DNA from: Thermoanaerobacterium xylanolyticum LX-11
GTDB taxonomy: Bacteria; Bacillota; Thermoanaerobacteria; Thermoanaerobacterales; Thermoanaerobacteraceae
DNA: 64,000 bases
Direction: 5' to 3'
Assembly: GCF_000189775.2 (NCBI RefSeq)
Contig: NC_015555.1
Coordinates: 569,001-633,000 of the forward strand
Below the pieces are notes generated by a model. The model did no database searches. It worked only from the letters and a program-made list of their open reading frames with translations, and had not been told where the DNA came from. Below are positions 8,164 through 18,585 of the stretch, piece after piece (position 1 is the first letter of the stretch; each line of letters starts with the position of its first letter). The translations under genes and the position numbers were made by a program.

Positions 8164-9660
8164 TTGAAAGAAGAAATTTTAAGAGTGGAAAAACTAAACA
8201 AATATTTTGGCAGTAATCATGTGGTAAAAGATGCTACTTTATCATTTAAAAGAGGGGAGATACATGGCTTAATTGGAGAAAATGGTTCTGGGAAATCTAC
8301 ATTGGTTTCTATGATATCAGGCATTTATGAAATAAACAGTGGGAAAATTTTTTTAGAAGACAGAGAAATTAAGGTAAGATCACTTGTTGAAGCAAATAGA
8401 AATGGCATCTCTATAATAGTCCAAGAAGCTGGTACAATATTGGGTTTAACTGTAGCGGAAAATATTTTTTTAGGTAATGAAGAAAAATTTATAAAACATG
8501 GCATTAAAAATATTGCTTCTATGAATAAAGAAGCACAAGAGTTATTGGAGAAATACGAATGTAGTAACATAAATGCGACAGATTTAATCGATAAATATAA
8601 TTTTGAAGAGCGAAAACTTATCGAAATAATTAAAGCAATATATATTGGACCAAAAGTTTTTATTGTTGATGAAACAACTACTGCTTTAAGCCAAAATGGT
8701 CGTGAACTATTATATAAGCAGATGACACGAATAAAAGAAGAAGGAAATACTGTTATTTTTATTACTCACGATTTAGATGAATTAATCAAATGGACTGATC
8801 GCATTACTGTAATGCGTGATGGTGTAGTAGTTGATACAGTAGATAGTGATTCAGTGACGGAAGATGATATAAAAAGGTTAATGGTAGGAAGAGAATTAAG
8901 CGGACATTATTATCGTACAGATTACGAAAAACCGGTATTTAAAGAAACAGTTTTAAAATTAAGCAATGTAACTGTGCCAGGAAAGTTCGACAATATCAGC
9001 TTTGAATTACACAGAGGAGAAATACTTGGAATTGGTGGACTTAGCGAATGTGGAATGCATGAGGTAGGCAAAGCAATTTTTGGAGCATCATTTAATAGAT
9101 TAGGCGATGTTATTCTTAATAATGAAGTTAAAATCAACTCTATTGAAGTTGCCATAAAAAATGGCATTGCCTATGTTTCAAAGGATAGGGATAATGAATC
9201 GCTTATAGTTAATGATACAATTTCAGATAATATTTGCATTACATCATTAGATGATTTAAAAGAACACAACATAATATTTAATAGTAAACTAAGTAAATTT
9301 GCTAATAAATACGCAGAAGTATTAAGTGTAAAAATGGAAAATGTCAATCAGTTGGTATCTGACCTATCTGGTGGCAATAAGCAAAAAGTTGCTTTGGCAA
9401 GGTGGATTGCTAAAAATTCTGAAATATTTATATTAGATAGTCCAACCAGAGGTATTGATGTTAAAGTTAAAGCTGATATTTATGATCTGATGACTGAGAT
9501 GAAAAATCAAGGCAAATCAATACTTTTAATTTCTGAAGAAATTTTAGAATTAATAGGCATGTGTGACAGAATTTTAATAATGAAAGATGGAAAAATCAAC
9601 GGAGAATTTATGAGGGACATTAATTTGACAGAAGAAGATTTAATAATGAAAATGATTTAA
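8164..9660 (+). CDS. CUT2-family sugar ABC ATPase (duplicated NBD)
   Basis: ATPase of RbsA/MglA/AraG type, 498 aa with two fused nucleotide-binding domains. NBD1 has Walker A GENGSGKST near residue 39 and a Walker B FIVDETT. NBD2 has the degenerate first loop GLSECG, an intact signature LSGGNKQK and Walker B IFILDSP. The weaker signature in NBD1 (KYNFEERK) and degenerate Walker A in NBD2 are usual for this class. TTG 8164 is chosen because gaggtgaaag ends 3 bases upstream. It is the third gene of the importer block. Confidence 0.9.
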   Translation: MKEEILRVEKLNKYFGSNHVVKDATLSFKRGEIHGLIGENGSGKSTLVSMISGIYEINSGKIFLEDREIKVRSLVEANRNGISIIVQEAGTILGLTVAENIFLGNEEKFIKHGIKNIASMNKEAQELLEKYECSNINATDLIDKYNFEERKLIEIIKAIYIGPKVFIVDETTTALSQNGRELLYKQMTRIKEEGNTVIFITHDLDELIKWTDRITVMRDGVVVDTVDSDSVTEDDIKRLMVGRELSGHYYRTDYEKPVFKETVLKLSNVTVPGKFDNISFELHRGEILGIGGLSECGMHEVGKAIFGASFNRLGDVILNNEVKINSIEVAIKNGIAYVSKDRDNESLIVNDTISDNICITSLDDLKEHNIIFNSKLSKFANKYAEVLSVKMENVNQLVSDLSGGNKQKVALARWIAKNSEIFILDSPTRGIDVKVKADIYDLMTEMKNQGKSILLISEEILELIGMCDRILIMKDGKINGEFMRDINLTEEDLIMKMI

Positions 9661-9675
9661 GTGAGGGTGAAATGT

Positions 9676-10656
9676 ATGACTGACTTGCAAAATAGTGTTG
9701 AGATAAATGGTGTAAAAAACAAAATACAAAGATATTTAGAAAAACCAATTGCAAGAAGTATATTACCAGTGATAGGGCTGGTAGTTGTACTGGTTATTTT
9801 TACCATGTTAACAGGTGGTAAAATTATAAGCCCAATAAATATAACATTATTACTTGATGAAGTATACGTATTGATGATTGCTTCAATTGGAGTATTTTTT
9901 ATCATGACTATGGGATGCCTTGATTTTTCTCAAGGATCTATACTTGGAATTGCATCGATAGTATTTTCTTATCTATCTGGTTTTAATATTTTATTGGCGA
10001 TTGTAGGTGCAATTATTGCAGGAGCGATTATTGGGGCAATAAATGGTTTTTTTCACGTGAAGCGTAAAATACCTTCATTTATTGTCACAATATGTACAAT
10101 GTTTTTGTTTCGTGGGCTTATTGCGTATTTGACGACGAATTCACCTGTTTATGCGATAAGTGACATTTTAAATTATAATACAGTAACAGTTAAATTAATA
10201 TCAACAGTGGCAATTTTGCTAATTGCTTTTTTGGTTTTTCACTTTACTAAGTTGGGAATCTATCTAAAAGCAATTGGTGCTGGGGAAATTGGTTCAAGAT
10301 TTGCTGGAGTAGATGTTGATAAGATCAAATGGATAATGTATATAGTAGCTGGAATGATTACGGGATTTGCAGCATTCATAAATGTTGTTGAGGTTGGATC
10401 TGTAACAGCATCAGGTGGAAGCATGTTTGAGACAGAAATTTTAATTGCATTAGTTTTGGGAGGATTGCCAATCACAGGAGGTGTTATGGCGCGTTTTTCA
10501 AACATCATTACAGGTGTACTGACATATAAAGTTTTATCTGCAGGATTAAATATGATAGGTCTTACAACTCAAACTCAACAATTAATAGAAGGCGTTATAT
10601 TCTTATTGGTTGTGGCATTGTTCAGTGATAGAAAATCATTGCATATTATTAAGTGA
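9676..10656 (+). CDS. CUT2-family sugar ABC permease 2
   Basis: Second membrane subunit, 326 aa, with the same class features as the first permease: FFIMTMGCLDFSQGSILG and the coupling loop YLKAIGAGEIGSRFAGVDVD. GTG 9661 is in frame, but it overlaps the Shine-Dalgarno gagggtga, so ATG 9676 is preferred. Starts right after the ATPase stop. The two permeases are diverged from one another, indicating an obligate heterodimer rather than a recent duplication. Confidence 0.88.
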   Translation: MTDLQNSVEINGVKNKIQRYLEKPIARSILPVIGLVVVLVIFTMLTGGKIISPINITLLLDEVYVLMIASIGVFFIMTMGCLDFSQGSILGIASIVFSYLSGFNILLAIVGAIIAGAIIGAINGFFHVKRKIPSFIVTICTMFLFRGLIAYLTTNSPVYAISDILNYNTVTVKLISTVAILLIAFLVFHFTKLGIYLKAIGAGEIGSRFAGVDVDKIKWIMYIVAGMITGFAAFINVVEVGSVTASGGSMFETEILIALVLGGLPITGGVMARFSNIITGVLTYKVLSAGLNMIGLTTQTQQLIEGVIFLLVVALFSDRKSLHIIK

Positions 10657-10747
10657 TTTAAAAATGCGATTTTCTTGGAGATTAAGCTTTAATTAGCTTT
10701 TAAAGATTTAAGCAAAAATCTTAAATAAATCCAAAGGAGTGATTATT

Positions 10748-12145
10748 GTGTACAAAGATGAAAGACCCAGGATAGGCTTTTTAGGCATTATGCAGGAGTT
10801 ATATGATGATATGTTGCCAGGTATCACCGAAAGGCAAGAGATGTATGCACAACAAGTTATAAACAGGTTAGGTGATATTGCTGATTTTTATTTCCCTGGT
10901 GCCGCTAAAAATAGAAATGATATAGAGAGGATAGTTAAAGAATTCAATGATAAAGATCTTGACGGAATAATGATCGTCATGCTGACTTACGGGCCAGCTA
11001 CAAACCTTGTGAATGCTCTAAGAAATAATAGACTTCCAATTATGCTGGCAAATATACAGCCAGAAAGCACTGTGACAGGTGATTGGGATATGGGAGACTT
11101 AACGTATAATCAAGGTGTTCACGGTGCACAGGATACTTCAAATATTATTCTGAGAATGGGTATAACATGCCCAATCATAACTGAAGATTGGCATTCTGAT
11201 GCGTTTAAAAATTTTGTGAATGACTGGGCTAAAACTGTAAAGACAGTAAAAGCATTGAGGAATATGAAGATTGCACAATTTGGAAGAATGCACGGCATGT
11301 ATGACATAATGGGTGATGATGCAGCTTTTACAAGGAAAATAGGGCCGCAAATAAACCAAGAGTATATTGGCCAAGTTTTTAGATATATGGAAGAAGCTAC
11401 GAATGAAGAAATTGACAAAGTAATAGAAGAAAACAAGAAGAACTTTTATATAGATCCTAAATTAAGTGAGGAGAGCCACAGGTATGCTGCAAGGATTCAA
11501 ATAGGATTTAAGAAATTGCTTGAGGAGAAAGGATACGCTGGCTTTAGCGCTCATTTTGATGTGTTTAAAGGCGATGGAAGGTTTAAACAGATACACATGA
11601 TGGCGGCATCAAACTTGATGGCAGAAGGATATGGCTATGCGGCAGAGGGTGATGTAGTTACAGCAAGCTTGGTGGCAGCAGGTCATGTTTTGATAGGCGA
11701 TGCACATTTTACCGAGATGTATGCGATGGATTTTAAGAGAAATTCAATTTTGATGAGCCACATGGGAGAGGGCAATTGGAAGATAGCCAGGAAGGATAGA
11801 CCTATAAAATTAGTCGATAGAGAGCTTGGAATAGGAAAGCTTGATAATCCTCCAACAGTGGTGTTTATGGCTCAACCAGGTATTGCGACACTGGCATCAT
11901 TAGTCTCCTTGGAAGGGGAAAAATATAGACTTGTCGTCTCAAAGGGAGAAATTTTAGATACAGAAGAAGCAAAGAATATAGAGATGCCTTATTTCCATTT
12001 TAAACCTGATAATGGAGTTAGAGAATGCCTTAATGGTTGGCTTAAAAATGGTGGTACACATCATCAATGCTTGACATTAGGTGATGCTACTAAAAGATGG
12101 AAGCTTTTATGCGAATTATTAGATATCGAATATGTTGAAGTGTAA
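10748..12145 (+). CDS. L-arabinose isomerase family protein (AraA-like)
   Basis: 465 aa, the length of arabinose isomerases, though the N-terminus lacks the FWFVTGSQ motif of classical AraA and begins [20 protein letters not shown]. AraA-type landmarks remain: NQGVHGAQD (about residue 120), [20 protein letters not shown], the metal-ligand regions [10 protein letters not shown] and SHMGEGN, and a C-terminal HHQCL. Expected to convert L-arabinose to L-ribulose in the cytoplasm. GTG 10748 with aaaggag 8 bases upstream is chosen; GTG 10739 lies inside that SD. It starts the araA-araB-araD block. It could instead act on another pentose or deoxyhexose, because a second isomerase is encoded at 14500. 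Confidence 0.85.
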   Translation: MYKDERPRIGFLGIMQELYDDMLPGITERQEMYAQQVINRLGDIADFYFPGAAKNRNDIERIVKEFNDKDLDGIMIVMLTYGPATNLVNALRNNRLPIMLANIQPESTVTGDWDMGDLTYNQGVHGAQDTSNIILRMGITCPIITEDWHSDAFKNFVNDWAKTVKTVKALRNMKIAQFGRMHGMYDIMGDDAAFTRKIGPQINQEYIGQVFRYMEEATNEEIDKVIEENKKNFYIDPKLSEESHRYAARIQIGFKKLLEEKGYAGFSAHFDVFKGDGRFKQIHMMAASNLMAEGYGYAAEGDVVTASLVAAGHVLIGDAHFTEMYAMDFKRNSILMSHMGEGNWKIARKDRPIKLVDRELGIGKLDNPPTVVFMAQPGIATLASLVSLEGEKYRLVVSKGEILDTEEAKNIEMPYFHFKPDNGVRECLNGWLKNGGTHHQCLTLGDATKRWKLLCELLDIEYVEV

Positions 12146-12158
12146 AGGAGTTGGTGAC

Positions 12159-13853
12159 ATGGCAAAATTTTCAATAGGTATTGATTATGGTACAGAATCC
12201 GCAAGGGCGTTGCTTTTAAATCTTGAGACAGCAGAGGAAGTAGCTTCTTCGACTATGAACTATCCACACGGTGTGATGGATGAGAAGCTTCCAGATGGGA
12301 CAGTATTGCCGCAGGATTGGGCATTAGAGCATCCTGATGATTATATTGAAGTTCTAAAAAAGATAATTCCAGATGTGATAATAAAGTCTGGAATAAATAA
12401 AGATGATGTGGTGGGGATTGGCATAGACTTTACGGCATGTACGATGCTTCCTATAAAAAAAGATGGTACGCCGTTGTGCGATTTACCAGAATATAAATCA
12501 AATCCACATGCGTATGTCAAACTATGGAAGCATCATGCAGCACAGCCTGAAGCAAATATGTTAAATAAAATTGCATCTGAAAGAGGCGAGGATTTCTTAG
12601 CAAGGTATGGTGGAAAGATTTCTTCCGAATGGCTGATACCGAAGATATGGCAGATTTTAAATGAGGCTCCAGATATCTATGAAGAAGCAGATAAATTCAT
12701 AGAAGCGACTGATTGGGTGATATTGAAGCTTACTGGCAATGAGAGGAGAAATAGCTGTACTGCAGGTTATAAAGCTATTTGGCATAAGAGAAAGGGGTAT
12801 CCTTCAAAGGAATTTTTTAAGTCATTAGATGAAAGGCTTGAAAATGTAGTAGATGAAAAGCTATCAAGAGATATATATCCTTTAGGTACAAAAGCAGGTG
12901 AATTAACTGAAGAAATGGCCGAGATGATTGGTTTGAAACCCGGCATTGCTGTTGCTGTAGGCAATGTCGATGCACATGTTTCGTTGCCGGCAGTAGGTGT
13001 AACATCTCCGGGGAAAATGGTCATGATAATGGGTACATCTATATGCCATGTAGTCTTAGGTGACAAAGAAGTCGAAGTACCGGGTATGTGCGGAGTAGTG
13101 GAAGACGGCATAGTACCAGGATTTTACGGATATGAAGCCGGGCAATCGGCGGTAGGGGATATATTTGCATGGTTTGTAGATAATTGCGTTCCAGATGATT
13201 ACAAAAAAGAAGCTCAAGAAAGAGGCGTATCTGTGCATCAGCTTTTGACAGAAAAAGCTTCAAAGTTAAAACCAGGAGAAAGTGGTCTTCTGGCACTGGA
13301 TTGGCTTAATGGAAATAGATCTGTTTTGGTTGATGCGGATCTTACTGGTTTGATTTTAGGATTGACTCTTAGGACAAAACCTGAAGAGATATACAGAGCT
13401 TTGATTGAGTCAACAGCATACGGTACACGTATGATAATAGACACATTTAATGAGTATGGCATAAAGATAGATGAGCTTTACGCCTGTGGTGGACTTCCTG
13501 AAAAAAATCCGATGCTTATGCAGATATACGCTGATGTGACAAATTTAGAGATTAAAGTTTCCAAGTCCAACCAGACACCTGCGTTAGGTGCAGCGATGTT
13601 TGGTGCAGTTGCGGCAGGAAGGGAAAATGGAGGTTTTGACAGCATATTTGAAGCAGCTAAAGTAATACCAAAGTTAAAAGACGAGACATTCAAGCCTATT
13701 TCAGAGAATGTGGAAATTTACGAGAAGCTCTTCCAGGAATACAAACTGCTTCATGATTACTTTGGAAGAGGTGCAAATGATGTGATGAAAAGGCTTAAAA
13801 AGATAAAAGAGGTGGTTTCAGATGTTAGAGAACCTAAAACAACGTGTATATAA
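12159..13853 (+). CDS. araB: Ribulokinase
   Basis: FGGY-family kinase, 564 aa (family about 560), which phosphorylates L-ribulose at O5. Visible motifs are the phosphate-1 loop [13 protein letters not shown] at the N-terminus, [26 protein letters not shown], the domain-joining [27 protein letters not shown] and the adenosine-site [20 protein letters not shown] 12159 follows aaaggag by 8 bases. The gene begins 13 bp after the isomerase and overlaps araD by 32 bp, so the block is translationally coupled. Confidence 0.94.
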   Translation: MAKFSIGIDYGTESARALLLNLETAEEVASSTMNYPHGVMDEKLPDGTVLPQDWALEHPDDYIEVLKKIIPDVIIKSGINKDDVVGIGIDFTACTMLPIKKDGTPLCDLPEYKSNPHAYVKLWKHHAAQPEANMLNKIASERGEDFLARYGGKISSEWLIPKIWQILNEAPDIYEEADKFIEATDWVILKLTGNERRNSCTAGYKAIWHKRKGYPSKEFFKSLDERLENVVDEKLSRDIYPLGTKAGELTEEMAEMIGLKPGIAVAVGNVDAHVSLPAVGVTSPGKMVMIMGTSICHVVLGDKEVEVPGMCGVVEDGIVPGFYGYEAGQSAVGDIFAWFVDNCVPDDYKKEAQERGVSVHQLLTEKASKLKPGESGLLALDWLNGNRSVLVDADLTGLILGLTLRTKPEEIYRALIESTAYGTRMIIDTFNEYGIKIDELYACGGLPEKNPMLMQIYADVTNLEIKVSKSNQTPALGAAMFGAVAAGRENGGFDSIFEAAKVIPKLKDETFKPISENVEIYEKLFQEYKLLHDYFGRGANDVMKRLKKIKEVVSDVREPKTTCI

Positions 13854-14463
13854 AATGAACATGATGCTTCCTAAAAATAATTTGGTCACAATGACAAGTG
13901 GCAATGTCAGCGGTAGAGACCCTGAGACAAATCTTGTTGTCATAAAGCCCAGTGGAGTTTTGTACGATGACATGACACCTGAAGACATGGTAGTCGTGGA
14001 TTTGAATGGTAATGTGGTTGAAGGTAAGCTAAAACCATCAGTTGATACTGCTACACATCTTTATGTCTACAGACATAGAAGTGATGTGAATGGAATTGTC
14101 CATACACACTCACCCTATGCTACAAGTTTTGCAGCACTTGGCCGGTCAATTCCAGTTTATCTTACAGCTATTGCAGACGAGTTTGGATGCGCAATTCCTG
14201 TAGGACCCTATGCCAAGATTGGTGGAGAAGAGATAGGGAAGGCTATCATAGATTATATAGGGGAAAGTCCTGCAATACTTATGAAAAATCACGGTGTTTT
14301 TACCATTGGTAATTCACCTGAAGCAGCTTTGAAAGCTGCTGTTATGGTAGAAGATACAGCGAAGACTGTGCATTTATCATTGCTTTTAGGTACACCTGAT
14401 GTGATACCAGATGAAGAAGTGAAAAGAGCACATGAGAGATATATGACGAAATATGGTCAATGA
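13822..14463 (+). CDS. araD: L-ribulose-5-phosphate 4-epimerase (class II aldolase family)
   Basis: Zinc enzyme making D-xylulose 5-phosphate, the last step of the bacterial arabinose route. It is 213 aa against about 230 in the family. Motifs: [28 protein letters not shown], zinc ligands in VHTHSPYAT, and the third His in [10 protein letters not shown]. The start overlaps the end of araB. The residues after the zinc site ([17 protein letters not shown]) differ from those of the E. coli enzyme, so a related aldolase activity is not excluded, but the operon strongly supports AraD. Confidence 0.9.
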   Translation: MLENLKQRVYKMNMMLPKNNLVTMTSGNVSGRDPETNLVVIKPSGVLYDDMTPEDMVVVDLNGNVVEGKLKPSVDTATHLYVYRHRSDVNGIVHTHSPYATSFAALGRSIPVYLTAIADEFGCAIPVGPYAKIGGEEIGKAIIDYIGESPAILMKNHGVFTIGNSPEAALKAAVMVEDTAKTVHLSLLLGTPDVIPDEEVKRAHERYMTKYGQ

Positions 14464-14499
14464 AAAACATGATGTTAATTTAATGAAGGAGGATTTTGC

Positions 14500-15981
14500 A
14501 TGATAAATATACCAGAAGTTAAACTAGGAATTGTAGCTACCAGCAGGGATTGTTTCCCTATCACTTTAAGTGAGAAAAGAAGAGATGCGGTAGTAAAAGC
14601 ATGTATTGAAAAAGGCATATCTATAAGTGAAATCACCACAACTGTAGAGAATGAGATAGATGCTATGAATGCACTGAAAGAAGCTTACGATTTAGGCGTA
14701 AATGCGCTTGTTGTATACCTTGGAAATTTTGGACCTGAAGGTCCTGAAACGATGCTTGCACAAAAGTTTGATGGTCCAGTGATGTTTGTAGCCGCAGCGG
14801 AGGAGACAAAGGACAATCTTTATGATGGGCGTGGCGATGCGTATTGTGGAATGCTTAATGCATCATACAATCTGAATTTGAGAAATTTGAGGGTTTATAT
14901 ACCAGAATACCCAGTAGGATATGCAGATGAAATAGGTGATATGATATCAGATTTTAAAGATATTTCAAGAGTGGTACTTGGACTTAAGAAGCTAAAAATA
15001 ATGAGCTTTGGTCCAAGGCCGCAGGATTTTCTTGCTTGCAACGCTCCTATAAAGCCTTTGTACGACTTAGGGATTGAGATAATGGAGAACTCAGAATTGG
15101 ATCTCTTTGAGGCTTACAATAATCATAAAGATGATAAAAGGATTCCAGATGTTATAAAAGATATGGAAAAGGAATTAGGTTCTGGCAATATGTTTGGTGG
15201 GATACTGCCGAAGCTGGCACAGTATGAACTTACATTAAAAGATTGGATAGAAAAAAATATAGGTGCATCGGCATATGTTGTGTTTGCAAATAAGTGCTGG
15301 CCAGCGTTTCAGACTCAATTTGGATTTGTGCCATGCTTTGTGAATTCAAGGCTTGCAGCAAATGGCATACCTGTGGCTTGTGAGACAGACATCTATGGAG
15401 CACTTAGCGAGTACATCATAACATGCGCTACAGACTTACCAGCTACGCTTCTTGATATAAACAATACGGTGCCCAAAGATATGTATGAAAGCAATAAGGA
15501 AATTATAGGTGATTATAAAAATAGCGATCTTTTTATGGGATTTCACTGTGGCAATACCAGCAGTTGCATGATGAAAAATTTCTCTATGAAGTATCAGAGA
15601 ATAATGCACAGGTTGTTAGAACCTGATAAAGAGCCTGATATAACAAGAGGAACATTGGAGGGCACAATAAGGCCTGGCGATATAACTCTGTTTAGGTTGC
15701 AAAGCACTGCAGATACTAAGCTTAGAAGTTACGTGGCAGAAGGTGAAGTACTTGATATAGATCCTATGTCTTTTGGAAGCATTGGAGTGTTTGCGGTTAA
15801 AGAGATGGCTCGCTTTTACAGGCATGTATTGATAGAAAAGAATTTTCCGCATCATGTTGGAGTCGCATTTAAACATGCAGGTAAAGTATTGTACGCTGCC
15901 ATGAAGCTATTAGGCGTAGATGATGTTTCATTCAATCAGCCAGCTTCAATGTTGTACAAAAACGAGAACCCATTTAAATAA
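14500..15981 (+). CDS. L-fucose/L-arabinose isomerase superfamily protein (FucI-like)
   Basis: 493-aa protein of the fucose-isomerase-like fold, distinct from the AraA-like protein at 10748. The metal ligands expected from FucI are all seen: Glu295 in ACETDIYGA, Asp319 in LLDINN and a His at 451 or 452 in FPHHVGVAFKH. It is a sugar aldose-ketose isomerase by family; the substrate is unknown to me. Position directly after araD within the arabinose operon suggests a second isomerase for L-arabinose or a co-occurring sugar. SD gaaggagg before ATG 14500. A hairpin follows the stop, ahead of the repressor gene. Confidence 0.82.
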   Translation: MINIPEVKLGIVATSRDCFPITLSEKRRDAVVKACIEKGISISEITTTVENEIDAMNALKEAYDLGVNALVVYLGNFGPEGPETMLAQKFDGPVMFVAAAEETKDNLYDGRGDAYCGMLNASYNLNLRNLRVYIPEYPVGYADEIGDMISDFKDISRVVLGLKKLKIMSFGPRPQDFLACNAPIKPLYDLGIEIMENSELDLFEAYNNHKDDKRIPDVIKDMEKELGSGNMFGGILPKLAQYELTLKDWIEKNIGASAYVVFANKCWPAFQTQFGFVPCFVNSRLAANGIPVACETDIYGALSEYIITCATDLPATLLDINNTVPKDMYESNKEIIGDYKNSDLFMGFHCGNTSSCMMKNFSMKYQRIMHRLLEPDKEPDITRGTLEGTIRPGDITLFRLQSTADTKLRSYVAEGEVLDIDPMSFGSIGVFAVKEMARFYRHVLIEKNFPHHVGVAFKHAGKVLYAAMKLLGVDDVSFNQPASMLYKNENPFK

Positions 15982-15991
15982 GATGTTTTTG

Positions 15992-16027
15992 AATTATCAC
16001 CTGTTAAGATGATTTCAGGTGATAATT
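15992..16027 (+). terminator. Hairpin/terminator after the FucI-like gene
   Basis: A 12-bp perfect stem (15992-16003 with 16016-16027) around a 12-base loop, followed by a short T-rich stretch. It separates the catabolic genes from the repressor gene and is probably a terminator of moderate strength. Confidence 0.65.
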
Positions 16028-16166
16028 TTATTACCTTACTTTAAAAAATAAAATAATTGTGACGAATATTTAATAAATATTTTGTCAGATTTGAGATTTA
16101 GTTATATTTTAAGTAAGCGATATAATTATATACAGGTAGATATGATGTGAGGGAGGATGTTCAATT

Positions 16167-17279
16167 TTGGAAGAAAATGTGCCAAAATATCAAATAGTAA
16201 AAGATTATATTACCAATTTAATAATAAAAAACAATATAAATATAGATGATCCACTGCCAACTGAAAGTGAACTGATGGAAATATTCGGTGTAAGCAGACA
16301 TACTATTAGGAAAGCTCTTGATGACCTTGAAAATGAAGGGTGGCTTTACAGAAAGCAAGGTTTGGGAACTTTTTGTGCTGATAGAAATTCTGTGAAAAGC
16401 TATGATAATAAAAATATTGCAGTTATAACGACGTATATAAATGACTATATATTCCCAAGGATCATAAAAGGAATCGATCAAATATTAGCTAAAAATGGGT
16501 ATTCCATATTGCTTTTCAATACGAATAACCGCATTGAGACTGAGATGGACATATTAGAGAATGTCCTGACAAAGGATATTAGGGGATTGATTATCGAGCC
16601 TACTAAGAGTGCACTGCCCCATATCAATCTAAATTATTTTGATGAGTTAAAAAACAAAGGGATACCGTACATCTTTATAAATAGCTTTTATGAAGAATTA
16701 AATCCATCTTATATCATTCAAGATGATGAAGGCGGCGGATACATGGCGACAGACCATCTTATAAAGCTTGGACACAAAAACATAATAGGCATATTTAAAA
16801 GCGATGATAACCAGGGCCTTAATAGGTACAAAGGATATGTGAAAGCCTTAAGGGAACACAATATTAAAATCAAAGAAGACAACATAATCTTTTACACGAC
16901 AGAGGAAATGAAGACAAAGCCAAGGGAAAAAATATACGAGATATACTCAAAGTGGGTCAATAAACCGACGGCTATTGTCAGCTACAACGATCAAATCGCC
17001 ATGTGGATCTTAGATCCAATAAGAGAATTAGGCTACAGTGTGCCTGATGATATTTCAATCGTAAGCTTTGATGATTCTGATTATGCAGAGCTTTCCAATG
17101 TAAAGCTTACATCCATCATACATCCTAAAGAAGAGATGGGGCGGCTTGCTGCTTCGACTCTCTTTGACCTAATAAAAAAAGGGAAAAAGGCTTTTGCAAA
17201 TCCTGTAAATATTCGCATAAAGCCTGAAATAAGGATTAGGAATTCTACTAAGGAGATCGAATTGGAGGAAGTGCGATGA
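16167..17279 (+). CDS. araR: GntR/LacI-type arabinose repressor (AraR-like)
   Basis: 370 aa with an N-terminal GntR winged helix (PTESELMEIFGVSRHTIRKA, residues about 30-50, wing GLGTF) and a C-terminal LacI/ribose-binding-type sensor from about residue 80 (IAVITTYINDYIFPRIIKGI; YNDQIAMWILD; ISIVSFDDSD). This hybrid architecture is that of Bacillus AraR, which is released from DNA by L-arabinose. Start TTG 16167 follows gggagg. It overlaps araM by 4 bases (ATGA). Targets probably include the two boxes at 3979 and 4146. A -10-like TATAAT is at 16121. Confidence 0.9.
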   Translation: MEENVPKYQIVKDYITNLIIKNNINIDDPLPTESELMEIFGVSRHTIRKALDDLENEGWLYRKQGLGTFCADRNSVKSYDNKNIAVITTYINDYIFPRIIKGIDQILAKNGYSILLFNTNNRIETEMDILENVLTKDIRGLIIEPTKSALPHINLNYFDELKNKGIPYIFINSFYEELNPSYIIQDDEGGGYMATDHLIKLGHKNIIGIFKSDDNQGLNRYKGYVKALREHNIKIKEDNIIFYTTEEMKTKPREKIYEIYSKWVNKPTAIVSYNDQIAMWILDPIRELGYSVPDDISIVSFDDSDYAELSNVKLTSIIHPKEEMGRLAASTLFDLIKKGKKAFANPVNIRIKPEIRIRNSTKEIELEEVR

Positions 17280-18562
17280 ATGATGGCACAAGGATAAAGG
17301 AGATAGAAATCTGCAGTGGTGCCTTGTATGATGTCCCGAATATATTAAACAAGATAGGTATAAATTCTAAAGTATTGATTGTGTGTGATAAAAATACTTA
17401 CGAAGTTGCAGGATTGACTCTAAAAAATGTATTAGAAGATAAAAAGTACGATGTATTGTTGTGTAATCTGAATAGAAGTGGAAATTTAGTGCCTGATGAA
17501 AAAGCAGTAGGTGAAGTGTTGATACATCTTAAAGATGACTTCGAGGCTATGATTGCTGTTGGAGCAGGAACAATAAACGATGTTGTGAAATTTATAAGCA
17601 GTAGAGCGAAAATACCTTACGGCATAGTTGCAACAGCTCCATCAATGGATGGATATGCGTCATCGGTGTCGCCTCTTATTGTAAATGGCTTTAAAAGAAC
17701 TTACGATGCTACGTATCCTATATTTATCATAGGTGATACTAAAGTCCTAAAAGATGCGCCTTATGATATGATTGCATCAGGTTTTGGAGATATTATTGGC
17801 AAATTCACATCATTGGCTGATTGGTATGTAAGTAGCATCATAACGGGAGAAGACTATTCTGAAGAAATCGCAGATGATGTGAAAAAGTCCCTTTATAAAT
17901 GTGTAAATGTCAGCAAAAGCTTAAAAAGCAAAGATGAAAGTGCTGTGAGTAAGCTTATGGAGGCGCTAATTTTGTCAGGCATATCGATGCTTAAGTTTGG
18001 AAATTCCAGGCCTGCATCGGGTGCTGAGCACCACTTATCACACTTCATAGAAATGAGAGAGCTTTCAAACGGAGAAATTCGGCATTCACATGGCGCGAAG
18101 GTAGGCATCATGACGAAAATTGTTGTTAAACTTTACAATACTGTATTTTCTTTTGACAAAGATGATATTATTAAAATGATGAAAGAAAGAAAAAGTGAAT
18201 CAAAAGAAGAGTTTGAATTTAGGATAAACAAGAACTTTGGAAGTTTATCATCTGAGGTTTTTGACGATATAGGTTATTACTATTTGGATGAAAATGAGAG
18301 AAAGATGAGACAGGAGAGGATTTTGGACAACTGGGATATGATGCGGAAGTGGGTATCAGAAAATGTGCCGACGGTGGAGTATGTGGATGAGCTTTTAAAT
18401 GATGCTGGTGCACCAAATGATATTGTCTATCTTGACCTTAAATATGATGAACTTAAAGATGTTTTGTTGAATGCAAAAGAGGTAAGAAAGAGGTACACGA
18501 TATTAAGGCTTGCTGAAGACATAAATATAGATAAGATATTTGACATAGCGCTAAAGAATTGA
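17276..18562 (+). CDS. araM: AraM-type sn-glycerol-1-phosphate dehydrogenase
   Basis: 428 aa, slightly longer than the Bacillus protein (about 394). It belongs to the iron-dependent-alcohol-dehydrogenase-like fold and reduces DHAP to sn-glycerol 1-phosphate. Motifs: nucleotide-binding GAGTINDVVKF, TAPSMDGYASSVSPLIVNG, and metal-ligand regions GFGDIIGKF, SGAEHHLSHF and SHGAKVGIM. AraM lies in the arabinose operon of B. subtilis as well; its metabolic link to arabinose is not settled. Start ATG 17276 overlaps the repressor stop. Confidence 0.88.
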   Translation: MNDGTRIKEIEICSGALYDVPNILNKIGINSKVLIVCDKNTYEVAGLTLKNVLEDKKYDVLLCNLNRSGNLVPDEKAVGEVLIHLKDDFEAMIAVGAGTINDVVKFISSRAKIPYGIVATAPSMDGYASSVSPLIVNGFKRTYDATYPIFIIGDTKVLKDAPYDMIASGFGDIIGKFTSLADWYVSSIITGEDYSEEIADDVKKSLYKCVNVSKSLKSKDESAVSKLMEALILSGISMLKFGNSRPASGAEHHLSHFIEMRELSNGEIRHSHGAKVGIMTKIVVKLYNTVFSFDKDDIIKMMKERKSESKEEFEFRINKNFGSLSSEVFDDIGYYYLDENERKMRQERILDNWDMMRKWVSENVPTVEYVDELLNDAGAPNDIVYLDLKYDELKDVLLNAKEVRKRYTILRLAEDINIDKIFDIALKN

Positions 18563-18581
18563 GGCATAAAGCTCTCAATTC
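18556..18581 (+). terminator. Terminator between araM and the convergent P-type ATPase
   Basis: An 8-bp perfect stem (18556-18563 with 18574-18581) overlaps the araM stop and is followed by TTTATT. It lies five bases before the 3' end of the convergent ATPase gene, so it may act in both directions. Confidence 0.6.
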
Positions 18582-18585
18582 TTTA

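Noticed and set aside
9661-9675. GTG 9661 as start of permease 2
   Set aside because: It overlaps the Shine-Dalgarno gagggtga that suits ATG 9676.
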